Positions 25,184 through 32,684 of a stretch of 41,057 nucleotides of DNA are shown in pieces. Position numbers and translations under genes: made by a program. The notes under the pieces were generated by a model. It was not told the DNA's origin. It searched no databases and saw only the letters and a program-made list of their open reading frames with translations. Source of the DNA: Chryseobacterium sp. RU37D (GTDB lineage Bacteria > Bacteroidota > Bacteroidia > Flavobacteriales > Weeksellaceae). Every line of letters begins with the position of its first letter. Within the stretch, counting starts at the first letter, position 1. The stretch is taken from assembly GCF_900156075.1 (NCBI RefSeq), contig NZ_FTMM01000027.1:1-41057 (forward strand), read 5' to 3'.

Positions 25184-25776
25184 AAAATATTAATAACTAT
25201 TTAGCGAGGGTTTTAAGTGTTCCTGTAGAAAAGGTGAGCATGTGCAGCCTGCAGTATGAGGTAAAAAAAATACAGAAAAATCAGTTTCTTTTACAATATG
25301 GCGAGGTCTGCAGATATATCTACTTTGTTGAAAAAGGGCTTTTAAAAATGTATTCTATCGACAAAAACGGGAAAGAGCACATTATACAGTTTGCGCCTGA
25401 AAGCTGGCTGATTTCCGATCGAAGCAGTCTTTATTTCAACGAAAAATCGGTATATTATATTGAAGCGGTTGAGGATTCTGAGGTCTTGTTGTTTCACCCT
25501 GACTTTATGAGTAAATTAGTCGGAGAATTCCCGAACAGCCTTGAAAAAAGTGATATTTTAGTACAGAAACATATTAAAAGCTTACAAGACAGAATCAATT
25601 CATTACTAGCCGAAACCGCCGAGGAACGCTATATGCAATTTATTAAGATGTACCCGGATCTGCTTTTGAGGGTTCCGCAATGGATGATCGCTTCCTATCT
25701 GGGAATCACTCCTGAAAGCCTTAGCCGTGTAAGAAAAGAGCTGGCAAGAAAAAATTTCGTTCCGAATAATAAGTAG
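25180..25776 (+). CDS. Crp/Fnr family transcriptional regulator (bacillithiol cluster)
   Basis: 198 aa. Cyclic-nucleotide-binding-like jelly roll (about 25-125, FLLQYGEVCRYIYFVEKGLLKMYSIDKNGKEH) and a C-terminal winged helix (about 150-195, VPQWMIASYLGITPESLSRVRKELARK). It lacks the RXS/T phosphate-cassette look of true cAMP receptors and has no Fnr-type cysteine cluster, so the ligand is unknown. The 4-nt overlap with ytxJ suggests it senses the same stress or controls the operon (inference). Confidence 0.9.
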   Translation: MKNINNYLARVLSVPVEKVSMCSLQYEVKKIQKNQFLLQYGEVCRYIYFVEKGLLKMYSIDKNGKEHIIQFAPESWLISDRSSLYFNEKSVYYIEAVEDSEVLLFHPDFMSKLVGEFPNSLEKSDILVQKHIKSLQDRINSLLAETAEERYMQFIKMYPDLLLRVPQWMIASYLGITPESLSRVRKELARKNFVPNNK

Positions 25777-25867
25777 GTGGGGAGAGTGCAGCTGGGTGCT
25801 AGGGGTTTACAGATAAGCGTTATGTTTCCCCTTCAATAAATTTGAACATACAATTTTTAGACTTAAA

Positions 25868-27298
25868 CTACGTTCCTCTTCCAGTTTCCATCATCCTGCC
25901 CAATTTTCCCACTTGCCTTAACTTCGACTGTGTTTCCTCAGTCCATGGAAGGCCAATGCAGAGCCGCATACAGTTTTCAAACTGATTCTGAAGCGTAAAC
26001 ATTCTCCCGGGAGCAATGCTGATATTTTCCTTAATTGCAAAATCGTATAAAGCTGTTGTTTTAATATTCTTATCAAATTCCACCCATAGAGAAAGGCCTC
26101 CTTGCGGACGGCTGGTTCGGGTACCCTCAGGAAAAGATTCTGCAATCGTCTGCACATAATTTTGGTAATTATTATGCAAAGCTTTCCGCATATACTGCAG
26201 GTGTCTTTCATATTTCCCGGACTTCAGGAAATTGGCAACCGCTTCATTAACAATCGAAATTGAAGATGTAGAATGTAAGAGTTTCAGTTTTAAAATTTTA
26301 TCCTTGTATTTTCCAGGAGCAATCCATCCTACACGGTATCCAGGAGCCAGTGTTTTTGATATAGAGCTGCAGTAGAGGACATTTCCCTCTCTGTCAAAAG
26401 ATTTACAGCATTTCGGACGGACGGCGCCAAAATAAAGATCCCCATAAACATCATCTTCAATCAAGGGAATCCCGTTTTCGGAAAGGAGCTTCACTACTTC
26501 TTTTTTGTTTTCCTCAGGCATACAGCTTCCCAAAGGTGCATTATAATTCGGGATCAATAGGCAAAGATCAATCTTTTTTAATACTTTTTTGAGTGCATCA
26601 ACTTCAATGCCTGTTGTAGGGTGGGTTGGAAGTTCCAGAACTTTCAGTCCTAATCCGTTGGCCAGCTGCAAAATCCCCGGATAACAAGGGCTTTCGATAG
26701 CAATAGTATCTCCGGGCCTGCCCAGGGCCATCAGGCAGAATGACAGCGCATTCATACCTCCGTTTGTTGTAACCAGGTCGTTCTCATGAAAATTTCCTCC
26801 CCATTGCAAAGACCGCTGGGCAATCATTCGTCTTAATTTTACATTTCCCTGCAGTTCTTCATATTCTGTTCCGCCATCTCTTAAAGTTCGTGTGGCGTTG
26901 ATGATTTCTTTTTTAAGCTTTGCTAAAGGCAAAAGGTCTCCGGACGGAACTCCTATGGAAAAAATAGTCAGGTCTTTTTTACCTATATTTTCATAGATTT
27001 TATTAATCAGTTCATCAGGTTCGTCGTTATTAGCTATTAAAGAAGGCCTGCTCACCTCAGGAAGTGGCAATGTTACAGAAAGAATATTACTTACAAAATA
27101 GCCCGACTGCGGCTTGGCATCTATAAGAGATTGAGATTCCAGCTCAAGGAAGACACGTTTTGCTGTGTTCATACTGATCTGGTGGTCGAGACATAATTTT
27201 CTTATAGAAGGAAGTTTTTCGCCAGCCTTTAACACCCCGCTCCGGATATGAGATGCGATTCCGTTGGCGATTTCCGTATACAAATATTCTTTATTCAT
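25868..27298 (-). CDS. MocR-type regulator (GntR HTH fused to aminotransferase)
   Basis: 476 aa. An N-terminal GntR winged helix (about 1-70, KLPSIRKLCLDHQISMNTAKRVF) is joined to a fold-type I aminotransferase domain (about 110-470). The PLP lysine is K315 in SSISKTLAPGYRVGW and the aspartate lies in IEDDVYGDLYF. MocR proteins use PLP-bound amino compounds as effectors. It is divergent from an EamA-type exporter with 109 bp between, so it probably controls that exporter. Confidence 0.93.
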   Translation of the reverse strand: MNKEYLYTEIANGIASHIRSGVLKAGEKLPSIRKLCLDHQISMNTAKRVFLELESQSLIDAKPQSGYFVSNILSVTLPLPEVSRPSLIANNDEPDELINKIYENIGKKDLTIFSIGVPSGDLLPLAKLKKEIINATRTLRDGGTEYEELQGNVKLRRMIAQRSLQWGGNFHENDLVTTNGGMNALSFCLMALGRPGDTIAIESPCYPGILQLANGLGLKVLELPTHPTTGIEVDALKKVLKKIDLCLLIPNYNAPLGSCMPEENKKEVVKLLSENGIPLIEDDVYGDLYFGAVRPKCCKSFDREGNVLYCSSISKTLAPGYRVGWIAPGKYKDKILKLKLLHSTSSISIVNEAVANFLKSGKYERHLQYMRKALHNNYQNYVQTIAESFPEGTRTSRPQGGLSLWVEFDKNIKTTALYDFAIKENISIAPGRMFTLQNQFENCMRLCIGLPWTEETQSKLRQVGKLGRMMETGRGT

Positions 27299-27325
27299 TT
27301 CTAAAAGGTTTAATTCAACATTAAA

Positions 27326-27386
27326 CTGTATCCATGCAAATATACAAAATTGATACTGTGTTTATCTATTCCCTTTTTTAATTTTG
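27326..27386. promoter_or_regulatory. Divergent mocR-eamA promoter/operator region
   Basis: Exact -7 boxes: TATATTTG on minus (27337-27344) for the regulator and TAATTTTG on plus (27379-27386) for the exporter. Around the first lie ACTGTATC (27326-27333) and GATACTGT (27352-27359): inverted GTATC/GATAC with repeated ACTGT-type flanks. These are plausible MocR half-sites covering the regulator's own promoter and the exporter's -33 region. Confidence 0.55.
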
Positions 27387-27407
27387 ACTTCAATAAATTA
27401 AATTAAA

Positions 27408-28292
27408 ATGAAAACAAATACTATATCAAAAGACCAGACTCTAAATGGCTGGATCAATGGCTTCATCGGAGTTTTGCTTTTCAGCGGATCAATGCCTGCC
27501 ACAAAGTTAGCCGTAATGGAAATGAACCCTATTTTTGTAACCATTGCAAGAGCCGGAATTGCCGGAGTTCTCGCACTTTTTGTGTTATTGATATGTAAAG
27601 AGAAGCGTCCGTCAAAAGAACAGTTTTTTCCTTTGATTTTAGTATCGTTAGGATGTGTGATAGGATTTCCTTTGCTTTCATCTTTGGCCCTACAGTATCT
27701 CACCTCAGCACATTCCATTGTCTTCCTGGGGATGCTGCCATTAATGACCGCTCTGTTTGGGGTATTCCGTGGAGGTGAAAGGCCCCATCCTGTATTTTGG
27801 TTTTTTTCTATTGTAGGGAGCTTACTGGTGATGGGGTATGCTTTTTCCCAAGGGATTTCTGCATCTCCCATAGGCGATATTCTCATGCTGTCGGCCGTTG
27901 TTCTATGCGGGATGGGATATGCGGAAGGTGCTAAACTTTCAAAGACATTGGGCGGATGGCAGGTGATTTCCTGGGGCTTGGTTCTGGCTTTACCCTTTGT
28001 GCTTCCTTTATTTTTTATTTATTTTCCCGAAAATATTGAGGTGGTAAGTTTTAAGGGATGGTTTGGGTTATCTTATATCTCTTTATTCAGTATGTTCATT
28101 GGTTTTATATTCTGGTATAAGGGCCTTGCACAGGGCGGGATTACTACAGTGGGCCAGCTACAGCTTTTACAGCCATTTTTTGGATTAGCCTTAGCAGCTT
28201 ATTTCCTTCATGAGCCGGTAAGTATTGGTATGGTGGGAATCACAATCGGGGTAATTCTTTGCGTAGCCGGGACTAAGAAATTTGCTAATTAA
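27408..28292 (+). CDS. EamA/DMT family transporter
   Basis: 294 aa, ten predicted membrane helices in two EamA repeats (about 12-150 and 155-290). Segments such as IGVLLFSGSMPATKLAV, LVMGYAF and LQPFFGLALAAYFL are typical of metabolite exporters of the drug/metabolite superfamily. Inner membrane. The neighbouring divergent MocR suggests its substrate may be an amino acid or other amine, but the sequence does not decide this. Confidence 0.9.
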   Translation: MKTNTISKDQTLNGWINGFIGVLLFSGSMPATKLAVMEMNPIFVTIARAGIAGVLALFVLLICKEKRPSKEQFFPLILVSLGCVIGFPLLSSLALQYLTSAHSIVFLGMLPLMTALFGVFRGGERPHPVFWFFSIVGSLLVMGYAFSQGISASPIGDILMLSAVVLCGMGYAEGAKLSKTLGGWQVISWGLVLALPFVLPLFFIYFPENIEVVSFKGWFGLSYISLFSMFIGFIFWYKGLAQGGITTVGQLQLLQPFFGLALAAYFLHEPVSIGMVGITIGVILCVAGTKKFAN

Positions 28293-28311
28293 TTTCAGAT
28301 AAATAGCTATT

Positions 28312-28326
28312 ATGATCATAATCATG
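28312..28326. promoter_or_regulatory. Near-palindrome ATGATCATAATCATG
   Basis: One base off the perfect palindrome at 39395-39410 (CATGATTATAATCATG), and both are followed by AAAA. It lies about 60 nt before the lipoprotein pseudogene. It may be a shared operator; function unknown. Confidence 0.35.
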
Positions 28327-28384
28327 AAAAGATAACATTATATATGCATATATTTGAATTATACCATTGTTAAAATTAAATATT

Positions 28385-28587
28385 ATGAAATTTGTCTTGC
28401 CATCTACAATCTTAGAATTTCTTATCCTGGGTTGTCAAAAGAAAACGAAAATCACGATACTTCCATACCAGAGTTATCATCTAGTGTTAATATGGCTACG
28501 ACATGAGATTTGCCAAGTTGAGATTCAGCTGTATACAGGAACATGCTATATACCGATACACTTGATACCATTACAACTTCGAAATAA
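28385..28587 (+). pseudogene. Frameshifted small lipoprotein
   Basis: Begins MKFVLPSTILEFLILGCQKK, a lipoprotein signal with lipobox LGC. After the KK codons the natural-looking continuation is in another frame: ENENHDTSIPELSSSVNMATT, stop, DLPS, stop, DSAVYRNMLYTDTLDTITTSK and a TAA. One frameshift plus two TGA codons therefore separate the pieces. The uninterrupted 78-codon frame from 28367 has an odd composition and is a by-product. The surrounding 28293-28872 has no other gene; the rest is AT-rich. Confidence 0.6.
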
Positions 28588-28872
28588 ATTTACCCTTCAA
28601 TAGATTTATAATCCGTTTTAGTAAAAAGAAACGGAATAATTACATTTCTCACTTGTTCAAAACAGTCTTAGTATAAAAAGGTTGTTGTAATCCACACATA
28701 CTATTTACAAATTTGAAATAAAATATTTTAAATATAAATATTAAAATACAATTAAAAAATTACTCTGAATTATAAAATTAATATTAATGAGGTTTAATTT
28801 TTGCATTCATAAAAAAATTATTTACCAATTAATTTTCTACATAAGAATGCTTTAACACTAAAAACAGTTATT

Positions 28873-29469
28873 ATGATTATTAAAGAAGAAATATTGCATT
28901 CTGTAGGAGCAAGCATAAGACATTATAAATCCTCGGAAATTATATTTAGCGAGGGAGATCCTCCTAAATACTACTATCAGATCATCAGAGGAGAAGCGAA
29001 ACTAAACAATTACACAGATGATGGAAAAGAAATCATCCAATCTCTTTTAGAAGATGGGCAAAGCATCGGGGAATCTTTACTTTTCATGGATAGGCCTTAC
29101 CCCATAAATGCTATCGCAACTACCATCTGTAAGATCCTGCGACTTCCAAAAACCATATTCTTTGATCTTTTGAAGCTTTATCCGGAAATATGCCTTGACA
29201 TGAACAGATTACTTTCACAAAGACTATATTTTAAGCTGATTATGGCACAAAACTTGTCTTCTCAAAATCCGACAGCCAAACTCATCGTCTTAATGGATTA
29301 TTTAAAAAGTTTCCAGAAAGAGCAGTCCCCATATTCATTCATGATTCCATTAACGAGGCAACAGATGGCAAGTCTTACCGGTCTTTGTGTAGAGACGGCC
29401 ATAAGGACAATTAAGGTCATGGAAAAAAACCGAATAGTAAAGATCAAAGATCGTAAAATATTATATTAA
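28873..29469 (+). CDS. Crp/Fnr family regulator (tandem copy 1)
   Basis: 198 aa. Cyclic-nucleotide-binding-like sensor (about 18-115, SSEIIFSEGDPPKYYYQIIRGEAKLNNYTDDGKE), a long helix, then a winged helix (about 155-198, LTRQQMASLTGLCVETAIRTIKVME). Both this and the next gene end in RKILY and share SQRLYFK and SSQNP, so they are tandem paralogues, roughly 45% identical by eye. No cysteine cluster for Fe-S. Placed ahead of stress-type genes; may control them (inference). Confidence 0.9.
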   Translation: MIIKEEILHSVGASIRHYKSSEIIFSEGDPPKYYYQIIRGEAKLNNYTDDGKEIIQSLLEDGQSIGESLLFMDRPYPINAIATTICKILRLPKTIFFDLLKLYPEICLDMNRLLSQRLYFKLIMAQNLSSQNPTAKLIVLMDYLKSFQKEQSPYSFMIPLTRQQMASLTGLCVETAIRTIKVMEKNRIVKIKDRKILY

Positions 29470-29530
29470 AGCTGGCTTCAATACTAATTTTTATGATTTT
29501 TTATTAAGAAAATTGTTTAAAATAATAGCT

Positions 29531-30145
29531 ATGAAAACAATCAGCTGTATGAATATTGATCCTCAAACATTATACAAATTCGGAGGACAGGGCAAAAAAT
29601 ACAATGCTAAAGATATTATTTACCAAGAAGGCGATCCCGCACTTTATTATTATCAAATTACAAAAGGAAAAATAAAACAAAATAGTTACAATGAAGAAGG
29701 GAAAGAGTTTATTCAGAATATTTTAGGAGAAAATCAAAGTTTCGGGGATCCGATGCTTTTTTTAGAAAAATATTATATTATGAATGCCATATGCTTAACT
29801 CCGGCAGAGGTAATAAGAATGCCCAAAAATAATTTCCTGGAAATGCTGGAGAAAAACCCGAAACTTTCCCTGGAAATGAATGCCTGCCTTTCTCAAAGAC
29901 TATATTTTAAGGCAATAATGCTTCAGAGCATTTCTTCACAAAATCCTGTGTTGAGATTGAAAGGCTTATTAAATTATCTTAAAAGCTATAATGCAGATGA
30001 ATGCGAACAGTGCTTTCATGTGGAGCTTACTAGACAGCAAATTGCTAACCTAACCGGCCTGCGCGTCGAAACCGTCATCAGAGCCTTAAAAAAAATGGAA
30101 AAACAAGGCGAACTTAAAATAGATAATCGGAAAATTTTATATTAA
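29531..30145 (+). CDS. Crp/Fnr family regulator (tandem copy 2)
   Basis: 204 aa from MKTISCMNIDPQTLYKFGG; an ATG six codons upstream (29513) is possible but gives no family sequence. Sensor domain with IIYQEGDPALYYYQITKGKIKQNSYNEEGKEF, and winged helix LTRQQIANLTGLRVETVIRALKKME with the same recognition-helix layout as copy 1 (R versus C at the start of the helix). The near-identical recognition helices suggest overlapping targets. The gap to copy 1 is about 60 nt. Confidence 0.9.
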   Translation: MKTISCMNIDPQTLYKFGGQGKKYNAKDIIYQEGDPALYYYQITKGKIKQNSYNEEGKEFIQNILGENQSFGDPMLFLEKYYIMNAICLTPAEVIRMPKNNFLEMLEKNPKLSLEMNACLSQRLYFKAIMLQSISSQNPVLRLKGLLNYLKSYNADECEQCFHVELTRQQIANLTGLRVETVIRALKKMEKQGELKIDNRKILY

Positions 30146-30192
30146 TATCGATGAACATGACTCCGGTCATAAAAAAGTGAATCATTGCAACG

Positions 30193-30200
30193 TATATTTG
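30193..30200 (+). promoter_or_regulatory. -7 box upstream of the KGG-type gene
   Basis: TATATTTG fits TAnnTTTG; the start near 30206 would leave a long leader of about 158 nt before the ATG at 30364. The leader (30206-30363) shows no strong structure by eye. Confidence 0.45.
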
Positions 30201-30363
30201 ACTTAGTAATTATCGATATTTCATCTAACCTCTGTTGAGGATTCATTCATAAGAAAGCTTTTTAGCTTTTGTACTCAATTTAAATTAAACCAAAACCATT
30301 GCTGTCTAATACTAGTCACGGCCGGCAATACATCATTTAATATTAATAATAAAAAATTCAGTT

Positions 30364-30936
30364 ATGAACACTAGAAATTCAAAAAATCGTAGTTCAAGAG
30401 GAAGTTCTTCAAGCAATCTAGAAGAAATTTATCAATTAGGTTATGACCACGGTTATAATGACGCATCTCAGGATGAAGAGTATGATGATGATTTTTCAGA
30501 ATATGAAGACTATTTCGATGAAGATGAAGATTACGAGGATGACGACTATGATGATGAAGATTATGACAACAGAAGAGTAGGAAGAAGCAGTAATGGCAGC
30601 CAGGGAAGATTCACTTCAGGAGGCAGATCATTCAACTCAAATAGTGACAATTATGACAGAAGACATGACAATCCGGGAAGGCCAAGAGGAAGCAGAAATG
30701 GCGGCGGAAGGTCTTCAGGATCAGGTTCAAATTCTAATTCAGGAAGATCAGGAAACAACGGCGATTCAGGTCGAGGTTCAAATTCAGGATCGGGAATATC
30801 CAGAAGAGGTTTTGCATCAATGAGCAAAGCTGAACGTACGAGAATAGGTCGTATGGGAGGCCAAGCTTCTCACGGAGACGAAAGATCTTCAGGTTCCGGC
30901 AGGTCAGGATTTGGAGGCAGACGTAATAATTCATAA
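30364..30936 (+). CDS. Acidic / Gly-Ser-Arg-rich protein with C-terminal KGG-type motif (YciG-like)
   Basis: 190 aa. Residues 1-35 are mixed; 36-70 are almost all D/E/Y; 71-146 are low complexity G/S/R/N (RG-type repeats). The segment RRGFASMSKAERTRIGRMGGQASHG (147-171) matches the stress-induced KGG motif (GFAS-M-x-IxxxGG-x-A-S-HG) found in E. coli YciG. Cytosolic, probably mostly disordered and able to bind nucleic acid or protein by charge (inference). It is followed by a DUF892 gene, the same pairing as E. coli yciG-yciF/yciE. Confidence 0.8.
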   Translation: MNTRNSKNRSSRGSSSSNLEEIYQLGYDHGYNDASQDEEYDDDFSEYEDYFDEDEDYEDDDYDDEDYDNRRVGRSSNGSQGRFTSGGRSFNSNSDNYDRRHDNPGRPRGSRNGGGRSSGSGSNSNSGRSGNNGDSGRGSNSGSGISRRGFASMSKAERTRIGRMGGQASHGDERSSGSGRSGFGGRRNNS

Positions 30937-30948
30937 TTCTTTTTCCAT

Positions 30949-30999
30949 GATTACCTCTTTATTGATTTGATTATTTAAAGGAAAGGGGTAATCTTTTAA
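30949..30999 (+). terminator. Terminator-like hairpin after the KGG-type gene
   Basis: GATTACCTCTTT (30949-30960) pairs with AAAGGGGTAATC (30982-30993) with one G-T opposition around a 21-nt loop, followed by TTTT. May attenuate transcription into the DUF892 gene. Confidence 0.55.
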
Positions 31000-31022
31000 A
31001 AAACCAAACACCACATCAGATT

Positions 31023-31646
31023 ATGGCAACAAAAACATCAGATTCTAAAAGCAGAACTACCGGTATTGGTACAGTTTCTACATCAAATTCAGCATTCACA
31101 GAAAAAACTACGACAAAAGACAATGCAAAAGTGTATGAAAACGAGATGAAAAATTCTCTTCTTCACAAATTCTTCGTTTCTGCACTTAAAGATATTTACT
31201 ATGCAGAAAACGCAATCATCGATGCATTGAAAAAAATACAGGATGCCGCAACTACAGATGAGCTGAAAGAGGTTTTTGAAGACCACCAGCTTCAGACAAA
31301 AAAACATGTTAGCCGTCTCGAAAAAGTATTTAAACTAATTGATGAAACTCCCGAGAAAAAAGAATGTAAAGCCATCAAAGGCATCATCGAAGAAGTTGAA
31401 GAAATCATCAAATCTACAGAAGAAGGTTCTATGACACGAGATGCAGCCCTAATTATCACAGCACAAAAAGTAGAGCATTACGAAATTGCCACCTATGGCG
31501 GACTGGCACAGCTTGCCATCACAATGGGCCATGATAAAGCAGCGGATCTTCTTGAAAAAACATTACAGGAAGAAGAAGACACAGACTATGAACTTACGGA
31601 AATTGCGGAAACTTATATCAATTTCGACGCAGAACAGGAAGATTAG
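31023..31646 (+). CDS. DUF892 ferritin-like protein (YciF/YciE family)
   Basis: 207 aa. After a Ser/Thr-rich N-terminus (1-40), a four-helix ferritin-like domain (about 45-205) shows FVSALKDIYYAENAIIDAL, FEDHQLQTKKHVSRLEKVF (E-x-x-Q/x-x-x-H), HYEIATYGGLAQLA and LQEEEDTDYELTEIAETYIN, the standard YciE/YciF pattern of acidic and His ligands. The family is induced by osmotic and general stress; its chemistry is unclear. Adjacent to a KGG protein as in yciGFE. Confidence 0.92.
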   Translation: MATKTSDSKSRTTGIGTVSTSNSAFTEKTTTKDNAKVYENEMKNSLLHKFFVSALKDIYYAENAIIDALKKIQDAATTDELKEVFEDHQLQTKKHVSRLEKVFKLIDETPEKKECKAIKGIIEEVEEIIKSTEEGSMTRDAALIITAQKVEHYEIATYGGLAQLAITMGHDKAADLLEKTLQEEEDTDYELTEIAETYINFDAEQED

Positions 31647-31657
31647 TCTTAAAAAAT

Positions 31658-31687
31658 AAAGCCATGTAGAGCTTTCTATATGGCTTT
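31658..31687 (+). terminator. Terminator of the DUF892 gene
   Basis: AAAGCCATGTAGA (31658-31670) and TCTATATGGCTTTT (31674-31687) pair with a G-T; ends in a T run. Confidence 0.8.
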
Positions 31688-31713
31688 TCACTAACCACGA
31701 ATACTCAAATTAT

Positions 31714-32019
31714 ATGAACAGCAGAAACATCATAAACAGACTAAAGTCTGGACACTTCGTAGAGATAAACAATAAAGGAAGCTGGTTTGAAGATGGCTCT
31801 ACCATCTATGCTAAAGAAATTAAGGATAATATTTTTCTGCTTTTTATTGTTTTAAAAGATTTGCAGATCGAGAATATGCGAGTACTTATAGCTCATTTTG
31901 AAAGTTTTCAAAGCATAGGCATCCGGAAACCGGCGCAGATCATGTTTTATCTTTCTATTAAAAGTAAGGAAGACCTTCATTATTTTGAAAAATATTTATG
32001 TCAACTGAAAACGAATTAG
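31714..32019 (+). CDS. Hypothetical protein (101 aa)
   Basis: I do not recognise a family. The 101-aa product has no signal peptide; alternating hydrophobic stretches (IFLLFIVLKDLQIENMRVLIAHF, IMFYLSIKSKEDLHYFEKYL) suggest a small alpha/beta fold. The start ATG follows an A-rich leader and a terminator, so it may have its own promoter. It lies between the DUF892 and CinA genes and may belong to the same stress group. Confidence 0.65.
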   Translation: MNSRNIINRLKSGHFVEINNKGSWFEDGSTIYAKEIKDNIFLLFIVLKDLQIENMRVLIAHFESFQSIGIRKPAQIMFYLSIKSKEDLHYFEKYLCQLKTN

Positions 32020-32166
32020 TAAATTAAGATTGAGGTTAAATTTTTTAATCTTTTAAATAAAAAGCACACCCAATCACAAGCCATTGCAGAACACACAGAG
32101 TATAGCATCTGGGACTGGGAAGAAACACCGGAATTAAATAAAATAAAACACTTAAATATTAAAATC

Positions 32167-32667
32167 ATGGAATTTCAGAAAAACCTTTTAGAATACATCA
32201 GCCAGTGTTTACTGACTTCAGGTGAAACAATTTCCGTCGTAGAAAGCGTTACATCAGGCTGCTTACAACTAGCTTTTTCACAAATGCCGAATGCTTCAAT
32301 GTTCTATAAAGGAGGTATGACGGCATACACATTACCAGAAAAAGTAAGATTATTAAACGTAGATAAAAATGAAGCTGAAGATTGTGACTGCGTATCAGAA
32401 AATATCGTAGAAACAATGGTCTTAAATATTGCTAAAATTTTTGAGTCCGACTGGTCAATTGCTACAACAGGCTATTGCACACCGATTCGCAATTCTTTTT
32501 ATAAAATTTTTGCTTATTTCTCTTTTGCTTATAAAGGGGAAATTATTTTAACTAAAAAACTCGAGCTGCACCCAAAAATTCAGGCGTTAAATGCACAGCT
32601 GTATTACACGGAGTTTATCTTGGGATGTTTTAAAAGTGAGATCAACCAATTATTAATCTTAAAATAA
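32167..32667 (+). CDS. CinA C-terminal-domain protein (nicotinamide-nucleotide amidohydrolase-like)
   Basis: 166 aa, the stand-alone CinA-C length. The family recycles NMN to NaMN (PncC activity). ISVVESVTSGCLQLAFSQM resembles the conserved xAES-TGG motif but with V and S substitutions (VESVTSGC), and MFYKGGMTAYTLPEKVRLLNV and SDWSIATTGYCTPI are typical. The changed catalytic-loop residues mean activity is uncertain. The frame is open a further 48 codons upstream without ATG/GTG/TTG (see findings). With pncA, it would be the second nicotinamide-salvage-type gene here. Confidence 0.82.
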   Translation: MEFQKNLLEYISQCLLTSGETISVVESVTSGCLQLAFSQMPNASMFYKGGMTAYTLPEKVRLLNVDKNEAEDCDCVSENIVETMVLNIAKIFESDWSIATTGYCTPIRNSFYKIFAYFSFAYKGEIILTKKLELHPKIQALNAQLYYTEFILGCFKSEINQLLILK

Positions 32668-32684
32668 ACTGGCTTTAACCAGTT
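32667..32684. terminator. Small hairpin between cinA-like and mocR genes
   Basis: AACTGG/CCAGTT core (32667-32672, 32679-32684) between convergent genes, with T-rich sequence on the minus side. Weak; overlaps the regulator's stop. Confidence 0.45.

Noticed and set aside
28367..28603. 78-aa plus-strand frame
   Set aside because: Its later part is an out-of-frame reading of a broken lipoprotein gene whose natural continuation is in another frame.
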